The notes: a model not told the origin generated them from the letters alone. Counted from the stretch's first letter, positions 41,176 to 52,295 are shown. The stretch is DNA of 64,000 bases from Archilochus colubris (GCA_023079485.1 CM041084.1:133702792-133766791), one strand, 5' to 3'. Translations and numbers: made by a program.

Positions 41176-42768
41176 GTTCCTGCACCCCTCCCTTTTTGTT
41201 CAGAGGGTTGACCATGAGCTGTTCCCTCTCTCTTTCCCTCCCACAGTCCATCATGGATCTGAAGCTTTGACTGTCACTCTCTGCAATGCACTCCTATGCA
41301 TAACTGCTTCCCAACAAGTGCTGCAGAATTAGGCATTAGGCAGCAGCACATGATAAATGATGCACTTTTTGTAGACTGTGCAGAGCTGGAGGTCAAACAC
41401 ACTATTAATAATTCCCTGACTTTTTAAAAGCTGGATTTCCTCCATTTGTTGGCAACATGATTTGAAATGTCTGTACAAGCCACTTAAAACAGCAGCTGAA
41501 CAGAGGCATTTCAGCAATGTCCAATATTGATTTTTTGCTTTTAACTCGCTGCTTTCCTAAGACTGGTTTCAATATCCTCTGAAGTTTAAGTGAAGATTTT
41601 TCCCGTCTCAATAGCTGTGCATTGACTTTTGATACCATAGATATGCCAGGAGTATTTTCCTCAGTAACGGTTTGGCTTAAAGAGCAAAAGTGCCACAAAA
41701 TCTCCATCTGGGACATTGCTGCCTGCATCCTAAGTGAGGAATGAATGGAGGTGCTTGGAGCAGGGAACCCAGTCACCAGGCTGCTCACTAAGCTCAGTCT
41801 CTACTAAACGAAAAAAACCCAGTATTTTTTGTGTACAGCAGATTATTTCTAACACCCAAGGAACAAGAAACTTCATTAAATTCAAAGCACTAGTAAGTGT
41901 GCTCCCATAAAATAGAAGTTTAAAGGAAAAAGGCATTCAGGAGATGTAACAAATCCTAAACCAAAATTAATGAAACAAGCATTTGTGAAATGTGAAAATG
42001 TGAAAAAAAAAATTAAAAAGAGCATTGTGAACACTGGTTTGGCTAATCATGTGAGGACATGTTTTTAATAATTAATAATTTTTTGGTGAGGACAACAAGC
42101 AAGGACAGCAAGTGAGATCCTGCTAGAAGAGGAAAAGAAGGTCATGAGGGTGCTCTATATTTATGCCAGAAAGAAAAAGAAGAAAAAAGAAATAATGGGC
42201 TTTATGCTTCGTTAGGAGGGAGGCAGGAGCACAACTGAAGGTGACACTGAGAAGGCTAAAGTGATTTTAAAAAAATCTAAAACAATTCACACTATCCATA
42301 GACTTTAGAACTTACAAAGGTAACTTAGGCTGCTAGAGAGCAGAAAAAGAGGCTACATAGATACATTATATATATGTCCAAATCATGTGAGCCTTATAAA
42401 ATTTACCCCAGAGTGCTCAGGAAATTGAGTCATTTCATAGCCTTAAGAAGTTATCTTTGAGGACTGATAGAAGGTGTATGGTGTTCCAGAAGACTGGAAA
42501 AGGAACTATAAATAAGAGCTCTTCCAGACATGGTTACCATTCCTGTAAGGAGGGAAAACCAAAGGTAAAACAGTAACTTATTGATCTGTAGTTCCTTCTT
42601 TGTGAACTCACAGCAACAGAGCAGCTACTTGGTATTCTCACAATAGGCTAAGCATGAAGTTTTGAGAGCATGGGGTCACTCGGGATCAGATCAAAGGTGC
42701 ATCTATCAAAAAATTGTCTCAGATAGTAGCCTGCAGCAGATACTGCTGTATCTGATACAAAGCATAGG

Positions 42769-42792
42769 GAGAGCGTGCACCAGCACGCTCTC
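42769..42792. repeat. 10-bp perfect stem-loop
   Basis: GAGAGCGTGC and GCACGCTCTC flank the loop ACCA. The stem has a CpG in each arm, unusual in this CpG-poor DNA. About one such stem is expected by chance in a window of this size, so its weight is low. Confidence 0.5.
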
Positions 42793-44055
42793 AGCTCTTA
42801 GTGATCAGTAGCTTAGGGACTTACAGAGCTGGAGACTTTACATCTTTCTGTTAATAGCCCTCTGTGACCCTTAATAGCCCTTAACAATTACTAATCGAGA
42901 GATCTTGAAAGTGCTGCCCCTATTGCATGAAACAGACAGTATATAGAAACAAAAACATTAATGCATTTTCTACTACTCTGCCTTTCAGTGAGTGTATTTT
43001 TGTTCCCAACTTGTACATATTGTTATCAAGTATACTTTCATTTCATGAACAGCTAATCCTTGAGAAAAGTAATAACAAAAATGACAGAGTAGCTACTTGA
43101 TATTATTTACATTCAAGCACGGTTACTCTGCCTAGTTTTTCAGAAGCTGTTTCATGTTAGAGTTGAACCAAATTTATTTTAAACTATAAAGAGACAAAAG
43201 ATAATCTCCTGTGTATGGATACACTGCAGTTGAAGAATAGTGATTAAAGGACTTTATTTACATTTCTAGCTGATAAACATCTTTCAGATACTTCTAATGG
43301 GAAGAATTGATTTTTTTTTTCCTACATAGGGGACTTAATCAATTTTACTTCTGGAAATGTTTTATTCAACAATAGTTAAATTTCCCTGTGTACACATCTG
43401 TCAAAGCAGAAACTATTATTGGAAAAGAGAAGCCTTTCTTGCTGATATAAAGATATCTGTTCTATTATTTCAACAGAAAGCCTATTGATTTTTTTAAACC
43501 TTAAAAACCCACAAATCTTACTATTATACAAATGTCTTACATGTGCAAAGCGTTCACCAAATTCTGATAAATATTAGCAAAAATTATTTTTGATAGACTT
43601 TGCTAGGAATTTTTTAAAATATTTTGTGCTTGACATGAAACCTTACGGTATTCTTCAGGAAAAAAAAGTAATTTCCATCCCTTTTGGATAAATTTATTCT
43701 TGGGGTTATGTAATAAATAAGCTCTTTCTGTAGTGCTGGATTGTGACTTAAGAGGCCTTGGTTTCTGCCCTCAGCTCTCCAGCTAGCTCTCTGCACAAAG
43801 GAGGTGAGTGACTTCATCTGTGAAATAGGGACACTATATGATCTATACAGAGCTTTGATACCTACATGCAGAGGTTTTTAAAAAAAAATTATGCCATATG
43901 GTATCGGACTTCTCAATGCAGATGGAAGCACTTTTACTGCTGATCTGCAGATTATACACTGGGTGCAGGTGAATAAAAAATACATGTGTTAGACTGCAAT
44001 GCCCTTATTCATTGCAATGACCAAACCCCTGTGAAGCACAACTCAGCTAATGTCT

Positions 44056-44077
44056 TATGCATATTATAATATGCATA
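44056..44077. repeat. Perfect 22-bp palindrome
   Basis: TATGCATATTA (44056-44066) is followed directly by its reverse complement TAATATGCATA (44067-44077), with no spacer. AT-rich palindromes of this kind can extrude as cruciforms. No flanking element was recognised. Confidence 0.75.
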
Positions 44078-44339
44078 TTATGTATTTTTACAATATCATG
44101 TACTTTTGCAATAAAGGTGGACAAATCTGGACATAAATGAGCAGAAAACTCTTCAATACAGTAAGCCTGCCAGAGGTATTTTAACTGTCGATTTGTACTG
44201 AAAATCTATTTGGCTGAGTTTCTACAGTGGGCACCAGATTTATGTTTACACAAATAAGTATTAATCAGAATTCACTTCAGAGAAGAAGTTCTTGTCTTGT
44301 CTGGTGTTATGCACATTTATAACAGCCACAATTAATTTT

Positions 44340-45310
44340 CAGAATCACAGAATTATTGAGGCTAAAAAAGACCTCTGAGATCATGTTCAGCCTATGACCT
44401 AACACCACCACATCAGCTAGACCATGAAACTAAGTGTCTTTCCTTAAATGCCTCCAGAGGTGGTGACTCCACCTCCCTGGGCAGTCTATTCCAATGCCTT
44501 CCATGAGGAAGTGCTTTCTGATATCCAGCCTAAACCTCCCCTGGCACAGCTTCAGGCCACGCTCCCTCGTCCTGTCACTTGTTGCCTGGGAGAAGATCCT
44601 GATGCCCACCTGACTACAACTTCCCTCCAGGTAGTTGTAGAGAGTAATAAGGTTTCCCCTGAGTCTTCCAAAAACCCCAGCTCCCTCAGCCTCTCTTTAT
44701 AAGACTTTCCCCCTAGTCCCTTCACAGCCTCGTTGCTCTTCTCTGGACCTGCTCCAGCACCTCACCATGCTCTGAGAGGCCCAGAACTGGACACAAGGTG
44801 TGGCCTCACCAGTGCTGAGTACAGGGGGAGAATTACATCCCTAGTCCTGCTGGCCACACTATTCCTGATACAAGCCAGGATGCCATTGGCCTTCTGGGCC
44901 ACCTGGGCACACTACTGGCTAACGTTCAACTGGCTGCCAGCCAGTACTCCCAGATCCCTCTCTGCCAGGCTGTTCTCCAGGTACTCTTCCCCCAGCCTGT
45001 AGTGCTGCATGGAGTTATTGTGACTGAAGTGTAGGATTCTGCATTTGGTCCTGTTGAACTTCATACCACTGGCTCAGCCCATTGACCCAGACTGTCTGGG
45101 TCCCTCTGCAGTGTCTGCCTACCCTCCAGCAGATTGACACTCCCACCAGTTTGGTGTCATCTGTGAATTTACTAAGGGTAGACTCAATCACCTCATCCAG
45201 GCTGTCAATAAAGATGTTGAATAGAACTGGGCCCAGCACTGGATCCCTAGGGGACACAGCTGGTCACCAAACAACTGGAAGCAGCACCATTCACCACCAC
45301 CCCTTGGTCC
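44340..45310 (-). mobile_element. CR1 LINE fragment with RT FADD-box region
   Basis: The 3' end is cagaatcacagaattattga near 44340. The minus strand frame 45015-45257 reads [15 protein letters not shown] and then [10 protein letters not shown], the RT catalytic region. The intervening 3' part has CR1 phrases such as ttccccctagtcccttcaca and cagaactggacacaagg. Frameshifts separate the coding pieces. The 5' limit lies between about 45300 and 45390. Confidence 0.9.
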
Positions 45311-45477
45311 TGGTCATCCAGCCAAGTAAAATTGTAAGGAAATCTGATATGAAAATCAGTCTTGCCTCCCTGAAATCCTGGCCTTGCCAGGACTTATAAA
45401 CATGGGGAGAAAAAGTATCTGTGAATATACTACATGATAATGAATCCTTCAAAACTTAAAAAGATCAAGAACAATCC

Positions 45478-45480
<3 letters not shown>

Positions 45481-45509
<29 letters not shown>
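45481..45509. repeat. Poly(A) run, 29 nt
   Basis: The longest homopolymer in the window. It follows acaatcctgt and precedes gttaaaaaagag, about 170 nt beyond the end of the 44.3-kb CR1. There is no recognisable polyadenylation signal before it, and CR1 elements do not end in poly(A), so its origin is unclear. Confidence 0.85.
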
Positions 45510-45512
<3 letters not shown>

Positions 45513-46297
45513 AAAAAAGAGTTAGAAAGCCTCCCAGATCTTTAAGCTGGTGGACTGACCTTATTAACCATCGGTTGCCCACCATAGGCTGTATCTGGCA
45601 CTGGTGCAACATTACTGCTGCCAATTCTGTCACCTTAGGGATACAATTACTACTGCTATAGCAGTAACAGCCTGGAGCCTGAAGTGGGAATCAGCGCCCT
45701 GTTGTACCCACTTCTGTGGAATTTTTCAGGAAGAGCAGACAGCCCCTACTCCAGCCTGGACCCACATCCCCCCTGGCACTCCCACCCACACTTTGATCCA
45801 TGTGACCACAGCAGGAAAAGGTCTGATCCTGTCACTATGGAATGAAAAGACACGTTACATGGCATACCTTCATGTCACATCCAGGGGTAGCATGGGTTGT
45901 CAGAGGTCCTTAAGATGCTTCACTGACAAAGATTGCAAGCCAGGAGCAAACTATGGCTCCCTGGAGGTCCTGCTCAGCTGCTGACACCACCCCTGCTGGC
46001 CTCACACCAATACCTCCCTCTTATTGCCCCACTCTGGTGCAGCCCTGGCACGCTGTGTCCCTTCTGGAAAGGAGAGCTGGAGCCACCACCATGGTAGTCA
46101 TGCCTGGCTCACAGCCCTCTGGGAGTGCCTCTACAGCATCTCCCTGTACCACCTGCTGCCACCCTCATTTTCTGGTGGCACCCACCTCTTGTCACCATGG
46201 CTGGTGCTGGGCCAAGATAGCTGCTGTCCCACCCTGGTCACAGCCATGCCAGGTGGGGGTGAGGACATAGTACTGAAGTGGTGATGCTAATGCTTAG
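45510..46297. other. GC-rich block between two CR1 copies, unassigned
   Basis: About 750 nt are distinctly richer in G+C than the flanks, with open plus-strand frames (126 codons at 45604-45984; 105 codons at 45953-46270) rich in Pro, Ser, Thr and Cys. There is no match to a protein family I know. It may be an unrecognised retrovirus-like LTR, a non-coding transcript exon, or unique DNA. Confidence 0.5.
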
Positions 46298-46740
46298 AGA
46301 ATCATAGAATCATAGAAAGTTAGGGGTTGAAAGGGACCTCAAAAGAACATCTATACCAACCCCCCCTGCTAGAGCAAGGTCACCTATAGCAGGTCACATA
46401 GGAATGTGTCCAGGTGGGCTTTGAATGTCTCCAGAGAAGGAGACTCCACAACCTCTCTGGGAAGCCTGTTCCAGGGCTCTGTTGCCCTCACAGTGAAAAA
46501 ACCTCTTCCTAATACTTATATGTAACTGCCTATGCTCCAGTTTATAACCATTGCCCCTTGTCCTGTTATTAGTCACCCCTGAGAAAAGCTTGGCTCTATT
46601 CTCCTGGCACTCTCCCTTTACATATTTGTAAACATTGATGAGGTTACCCCTCAGTCTCCTCCAAGCTGAAGAGATCCAGCTCCCTCAGTCTTCCCTCATA
46701 AAGCAGAAGTTTCACTCCCTAAATCATCTTGGTATGGTGG
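46298..46740 (-). mobile_element. CR1 LINE 3' fragment with octamer tail
   Basis: It starts with gaatcatagaatcatagaa, two copies of the CR1 terminal octamer, then ggggttgaaagggacctc, ctccagagaaggagactcc, acaacctctctgggaagcc, cttgtcctgttattagtc and tacatatttgtaaacattga. It belongs to a different CR1 subfamily from the 44.3-kb copy (long ctagagcaaggtcacctata segment). It is 5'-truncated near 46740. Confidence 0.9.
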
Positions 46741-49700
46741 ACAGGAACTCAACACCCACCTCCTGCCACAGCACCTCCCTTGCTGCTTGCTTATGCAGCC
46801 CCAGCTGGTCCTACTCTCCTCCTTTTCTCTTTCATATTTTGGTTATGCATTTAGGTGTGACCCTAGCACAGCAGTTTTAAAAAGAGTCAGTCCATTTTCT
46901 GCCACTTATTGACTGGGAAGGACCATCTTGGTGAGCTTGAGGCAAGCAGGGTGTGCTGGCACAGCCAGATCTGGAGCCATCTCTTGTCAGGCAGCCTTGC
47001 TCCCTGCCTGGTCCCTGCCATGGCTCCTGGCAGCTGGGGACGAGGGGCTGTGACAGCAGCATGGAAGGGATGAGCCAAGCACTGCAATTGGCCACTCAGT
47101 GAGAAGCAAAGAGGACTATGATGACAGTGCTCAGCTTTTAGACTTTTATTTTTCAATCGGTACAGAAAGCTGTTGCTATTATAATAAGGCATCAAAAGCA
47201 CTATTGAAAAGCTCACAATGGACTCTGACGTTTTGTCCTGTTGCAGGTCAAAAAGGAGATTTACAAGATTAAACCAGTTGCTTTCCCAGTCAGTAAACTT
47301 TACGTTCATTACAGACAGATTTTTTTTTAAATCATTACAAAGATTAAAAAACTGTAAACATAGCAAAACCAGCAACAATGCAGAATAGCTTCCTAGGCAA
47401 GAGTCTCAGGTATTTCTGCTGTGGTCCAGCTTCGTACTGGCAGGGAGAAGGCAAGGCCAGCTGTGTCTGGGAGCAGTGCTGTGGGGGGCCACCTCCCCAG
47501 TGGTGACAGGTCTACTGTTTGGCAAGTCCCCAGCAGGTGCCAGGCAGTTCCCAAAGGGCCAGCCTGGGCCACAAATCTCTTAACTGAGGAACAGATATTG
47601 AGAAAAGGGGTCACTGGAGAGCTGTCTGCACAGCAGGAGCCAACTGCTGTGCCTGGCTGCAGGGGAGCGTGGGCACCTCCAGCCCAGCTGCAGGCTCCAG
47701 GTTCCCTCTGGTGGGAAGGCAGAGGCCAGGGCAGGGCCTGGCCCACAGGTGTCATGAGGTAGAAAATGGGAAAGTTTCGTGTTCCGCTGTTGGGGTCAGT
47801 CAGAAATTAATTGACGGCACAAGTTCAGGTATGTTTCCAGGGTAGTCCAGGGGGGCACCTAAAACCCACCCAAAATTTAGATCCCCAATGAAGGATCCTT
47901 CTAATGATCTGTGTGACAATTTAAGTCCAGACAATGAAACAGTAGCCCAGGCAATTCTCCTCACATTTGTACCCTTTAAGTGTTTGCAGTTTGAGAAGGG
48001 GAAATCCAACTGTGAAGGTGCACAAGAGGGCAATTAATTTCCCTTGGCCTCAGCCTTTGGTGCTGCTCTGTGCATGGTGAATGATGTGAAGGCTCACTCG
48101 CCGGGCAGTGGGCTAATACTTTCATTTTCCACCACTGACCACCTGAGAGCAAATGATTTGGTCTCTGTTGCACTGCACAGCATGAGAACCTGAGAGTCTA
48201 GAGATTTTCTATCACACCACCCACGTATATAACTTCTAAAGGTATCTTGTTGGGTGATCAGAAAAATGTCCTGAGAGTTTTTACCTGGTAAATTCCTGCA
48301 CCCTTCCTTCACCTCTTTTGTAGCCCACACTAATACCATAATAAAGAAATTTTGTTTGTTCTGTTACTTTTTTTACTCCTCACGTTTCTGCAGCGTATAT
48401 TTGGATTATTAGGTTGACTTAATGTTTTCTTAAAATGTTCAGGGAAAATGTGAAAGTTCATTTATGTACTGCAGGTACATGATCTCTGACAGGCATTTTA
48501 CAAAGTGTCAGGAAACTTCTTACTTGATAATAATGCACTGACAGTCAGGAAGTGTTCTCTTTTCTACTGCTAATAATCAGTGTTAAGGCATGCCATGGTT
48601 CCTACAAAAAATCTGTGATCCTTGCAGCTTTAGCTGTCATCTTTCTGCAACAGTGGAATGTACTCCCACTTTATGCATTAAAAAATAAAAACAATGGCTC
48701 TCAAAACTGCTAGCCTCAGTTTTGGAGCCTCTGCTGTGTAGGTGAGTACAGATTCCCACTTGGGGACCCAGGCTGGTGAAAGGGTTTCCACTCTGTGAAG
48801 TTCGTTCCCTGCCAGGCAGCATCTTGCTGCCCCCCTGCTCAACACTGTCTGCTCCTGTGCTTGGCACAGCTTTCCTTGGACCTCTGGAGGTCACAGCCAG
48901 AGCCTTTCTGTCCTCAGGGTAGGATGGGAGGCAGTGCTGTTCCACCACTCACTTTAAGCCATGTGGCAGGCCCTGCAGGCAGTATCCCTATACCCACCAG
49001 CAGGCAAAGGCCATTCCTCTCTGTGTCCTGCTTCTTTGGGCTATTTTGTTCCTCGCTTTAGCAGATCACAAGCTGAAGACTTCTCTTCACATCTGGAAGC
49101 TATTCCATTTATTTACCCTAGAAATTCCATCCTGAATCCCTGATGACACATCCAGAAGGATGTAAGCTCTCCAAAGAAGATCGGGGCAAACAAACATTCT
49201 CCATTTTATGACAGAAACTGGCAAAATCATCTACTAGGCAGCAGCACCACCTAATAAGGCTGCTCTTTTAATGACCAAATAGCACTGAACTAAAGCAGCA
49301 GTTAGAGCAGGTAACATTTGAAGCAGAAGTCTTTTGCAGGGCCAACTTTAAAGCCTGGGTACTGCCTCATGATATTTACAGTGACCAAAGCCATAAACTT
49401 GGAGCAGCACAGCTTCTCATGCCCTCCTCAAAGGCACCTGCATCACCACTTGTGGACAGCATGCACATGGAACTGAATCAGGTGAGTAGTAGGTAGACAC
49501 AGGTCTTGCATGTGTCTCCTGACATGAACAACCAAAGAGGGAATGACGAACAAGGAGGAAAACGAGCCTTCTGTTTCTCCACAAGGGGACCCCACATTTC
49601 CACCTGCTGCCTGTTCTGAACCTTGTGCTGCCACATAGTCCTGGGTGAAGGAAGAATAAAGGGAGCATAAAGGAGACCTCATCCCCCTGTTGTAAACTCT

Positions 49701-50974
49701 TCTCAGGTATGTCACAGTGGGGGAAAAGAAGTATCAATTAAAAAATATTTGATATTCCTGATGTTTGAGACTTAAACTCACAACTGACAAGGCTGTGACC
49801 CTGTGACGGTTCTAAGCCTGCAGCCAGGGGCTGTACAGAGAGAACTCTTCACTCACATTTGGCTCTGGCAGGGACACAAGCATTATACTTTAACATACAT
49901 ATATATGTTAACAGGACATAATCTATATTAACCACTGTTCAGTAAGAACTGACAGCAGCACATTCAATCTTTGTTGGTTTCCCACTGCAAGAACAAGCTT
50001 TAAGGTTCCATAGAAACTGGCTGATAATAAAGTAAATAACACCAGTGGTACACGTTTTTGGCTACTGTGCCACAGAACTGTGACTAATAACATGTACCCT
50101 TCATTCTCCTCATGTTAAATGAGTCCCATGTAAGCCAGTCAAACTGCTTGATACTTAACCTTTTAGTTTTTTTACAATTTATTTTCTACAGATAAATTGG
50201 TTTCTATTGAATGAGCCTCAGAAAGCTCCTTCCTGACCTTTCCTTGCTGGTTATGAGAAGGCTGACAGCTTAGTGACATAAAACTGGAGTTTCAAAAGAC
50301 TAGTAAGATACAGACAGCCCCAGCATAAGCAAGGCCTTACAGCTGAGCTTGAATTTCTTCTGGTGTTCAGTCTCAGCATTCCTACATGCTTTTTTAATCT
50401 TTGCGTCTTTTGACACTCCAGCAAGAGGTCAGTTAATTCAAGTTAAGGCAGTTTTCATACTAAGACATCTGTCCACCAGGAACTTCTTTTATACGGGCCA
50501 CTATAGCTATCAGAAGTTAATGCCTATCAATCTTTGCTAATCTGAACTGAAATGGAGCCACTGACCTCAAGCTGAAAGAGCCTTTTGTCTCCTACCAATG
50601 CGACAAGCCATATGGTTCCCTGCCCTTTGCCTCTTATTTTATATTTTAAATAATTATCACTAATTGTACAATTGCTTAAAAATATGGGAGATTTGTGGCA
50701 AGTGGTGTTTTATTCTCCCTTAGTTCTCACTCAACATAAGTAAAGGGATCAACTTAAAACTAAAGGATAAAAACGCATCTCTCCCAATTAAATATTAGCC
50801 CTGCTATTTGATTGTTGGTCCTGCTTCTTAAAAGTCTGTTAATAATCCTGCGGGCTGCAAGAATTAACAGCCTCCAAAGTGTCAAGGTCACTCCTTTTCT
50901 ATATGGGAGTAATAAAATTATATAGGCAAGACACCAAATGGAATGTTTCATATTAGGATAAAGGAGTATCTGAG
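46741..50974. other. Intergenic region downstream of TMEM74
   Basis: A second GC-rich patch (about 46890-47760) is open on both strands (120 codons minus, 113 plus) with no recognised protein. The stretch at 47750-48390 has an AATAAA near 48341 and might be a solitary LTR, but no terminal duplication or target site was found. The part nearest TMEM74 (about 50580-50950) reads like constrained non-coding DNA and could be an extended 3' UTR or enhancer. Confidence 0.5.
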
Positions 50975-50998
50975 GAACCTACTTATCACAAATCTCTC

Positions 50999-51004
50999 TT
51001 TATT
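50999..51004 (-). terminator. TMEM74: Polyadenylation signal AATAAA of TMEM74
   Basis: The minus strand reads CACTGAATAAAGAGAGATTTGTG. It is the first canonical AATAAA after the stop codon, about 220 nt downstream, and is followed by a TTTGTG stretch of the kind seen near cleavage sites. A weaker variant, ATTAAA (51172-51177), lies closer to the stop codon. Confidence 0.6.
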
Positions 51005-51222
51005 CAGTGGTTTTCATTATTTTATATCAGTTGCATTTTCTCTGGTACATTTTCCCTTTACAACAAGTGCTCATATACTGCAAACATTTGATTATAGAGT
51101 TTAAGAAATAAACACATTCTTGTCAGACAAAAAAACCACATCACCAGCTATCTTTAGCTGCATCTGTTTTCTTTAATGAAACATTTTCCTGTAGAAATGC
51201 TGCCTTAAAAATCATGACCACA

Positions 51223-52182
51223 CTAATTATCTACAGCAAGCACATCTTCCTCAACTAATGACAGCTCGAGCATATTATCATTTGCACCAGACTTCATTCT
51301 GAAATTGAAAGACCCGTAGAGCTTCGCAGACTCTTTGGAGGATGCAAACCGGCTCCTTCGGTACAGCTCCCCTTTCCACATGGACATCATCAGCAAGCTG
51401 GAGAGCACCACTCCCCCCAGGGTTAAGAGACACAGCCCAGCAATCACGCAGCGGTCCAAGTGAGCCCCGATCCTGGCACTCTCCCTCTCCAGCCTCTCCA
51501 TCTCCCGGGCAGCCACGGTGTTGGGATCCACAGTTACGTCTCTGGGTACCACATAGGAAATTATCACCAGCAAAATGCCACTAACCAGGAACAAAATGGC
51601 ACTAATGAACCCATAGTCCACAGATTTCCCAGCTGCCACTTCTGAAGCAGCATCATCTTCTTCGGAGGCCAGGGAAGGAGAATCATGCATCCAGTTGGGT
51701 GGCAGCTCCCTGCAGGAATGCTGCTGCAAAGGGACATCCTGGCAGCAGTTGCCTCTAGGACTTGGGGCACTTCTTGCATGCTCCAAGTTAACATTTTCAT
51801 CCACGTAGGTGAATGATGTCTCAAGTTCCTGAGCACAACAGCAGGCTTTCTTCTTCCCTCCATCCTCCTCCGCGGGCAAGTGCTCAGGCAGGTGGCAGGG
51901 CTGGGAGGTGCCAAGGGGTACAGGGTGCTCCTGGGGTGAGGTGCCCTGGGCAGAGGGCTGGGGTGCTGAGGGGGGCTCAGCCACAGCACCTCTCTGCAAG
52001 GACTTGCAGTGCCTTTCACAGTGCAGTGCTGCCACAGCAGCAGCTTCTCTGGCGTCCACTTCACGCCCTTCATGCTGCTGCTGCTGCTGGTAGGTTGGGG
52101 AGGGCAGGCTCCAGCCAGCAGTGGTGCCCAGGGGCACCTGTCTGCTCTCCTCGGCCAAGTAGAGAAGCTCCATGCAAGCCAT
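51223..52182 (-). CDS. TMEM74: TMEM74, transmembrane protein 74 (complete, 319 codons)
   Basis: Seen: one uninterrupted ORF ending in TAG (51223-51225). Residues 1-180 are polar and low in complexity, with a Q5 run at 32-36 and a CCC cluster at 114-116. A conserved block, ELETSFTYVDEN, lies at 119-130. An acidic stretch (SEEDD) precedes the first membrane helix at about 191-212. A charged loop (VPRDVTVDPNTVAAREMER, then LERESARIGAHLDR) leads to a second helix at about 245-267. A basic juxtamembrane segment (YRRSRF) and an acidic tail ending LAVDN follow. The two helices, loop and C-terminus match the TMEM74 family closely; the N-terminal third is divergent. Known: TMEM74 is a two-pass lysosome/autophagosome membrane protein that promotes autophagy, reported to act with ATG16L1 and ATG9A. 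The first ATG (52182) lies three codons before a second ATG (52173) that corresponds to the mammalian start MEL; both have T at -3 and G at +4, so either may be used. The coding region is a single exon, as in other vertebrates. Confidence 0.96.
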   Translation of the reverse strand: MACMELLYLAEESRQVPLGTTAGWSLPSPTYQQQQQHEGREVDAREAAAVAALHCERHCKSLQRGAVAEPPSAPQPSAQGTSPQEHPVPLGTSQPCHLPEHLPAEEDGGKKKACCCAQELETSFTYVDENVNLEHARSAPSPRGNCCQDVPLQQHSCRELPPNWMHDSPSLASEEDDAASEVAAGKSVDYGFISAILFLVSGILLVIISYVVPRDVTVDPNTVAAREMERLERESARIGAHLDRCVIAGLCLLTLGGVVLSSLLMMSMWKGELYRRSRFASSKESAKLYGSFNFRMKSGANDNMLELSLVEEDVLAVDN

Positions 52183-52213
52183 CGACCTTGTCCTGGCAAG
52201 CCCAACTCCTGGG

Positions 52214-52222
52214 CTACCACAT
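52214..52222 (-). promoter_or_regulatory. Upstream ORF 2, minimal (ATG-TGG-TAG)
   Basis: On the minus strand the leader contains ATGTGGTAG, a two-codon upstream ORF ending 31 nt before the first TMEM74 ATG. Very short uORFs can delay or recycle ribosomes; whether this one is recognised is unknown. It is reported because, with uORF 1, it gives the gene two AUGs upstream of the coding start. Confidence 0.4.
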
Positions 52223-52295
52223 CCTTCAGCAAATCCTTCCCCTGACCTGCTGGAGCTGCTTCACAGTGCCAGAGCTGCTGTATCCCAGGAATCTT

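Larger units (their letters stand above)
37361..44339. other. Intergenic block, about 7 kb
   Basis: No gene recognised. It contains the 38.2-kb complex duplication, the 41.1-kb tandem duplication, the 42.77-kb stem-loop and the 44.06-kb palindrome. A 127-codon minus-strand frame at 41405-41788 has no recognisable domain. Confidence 0.6.

Noticed and set aside
41405..41788. 127-codon minus-strand frame as a possible small gene
   Set aside because: It has an AT-rich setting, no family similarity I can see, and no CpG island or splice signals that build a model.
45015..45257. Reverse-transcriptase-like frame as evidence of an endogenous retrovirus
   Set aside because: The FTDDTKL box and its flanks, the octamer 3' ends and the lack of LTRs identify a CR1 LINE rather than a retrovirus.
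47755..48393. Solitary LTR with TG...CA ends
   Set aside because: The ends can be chosen to fit TG and CA, but no target-site duplication or inverted termini were found and no known LTR family was recognised.
51564..52232. 222-codon alternative frame overlapping the first two-thirds of TMEM74
   Set aside because: Its upstream-most codon is TTG, not ATG, and the product has no recognisable features. It is a GC-rich shadow of the real coding frame.
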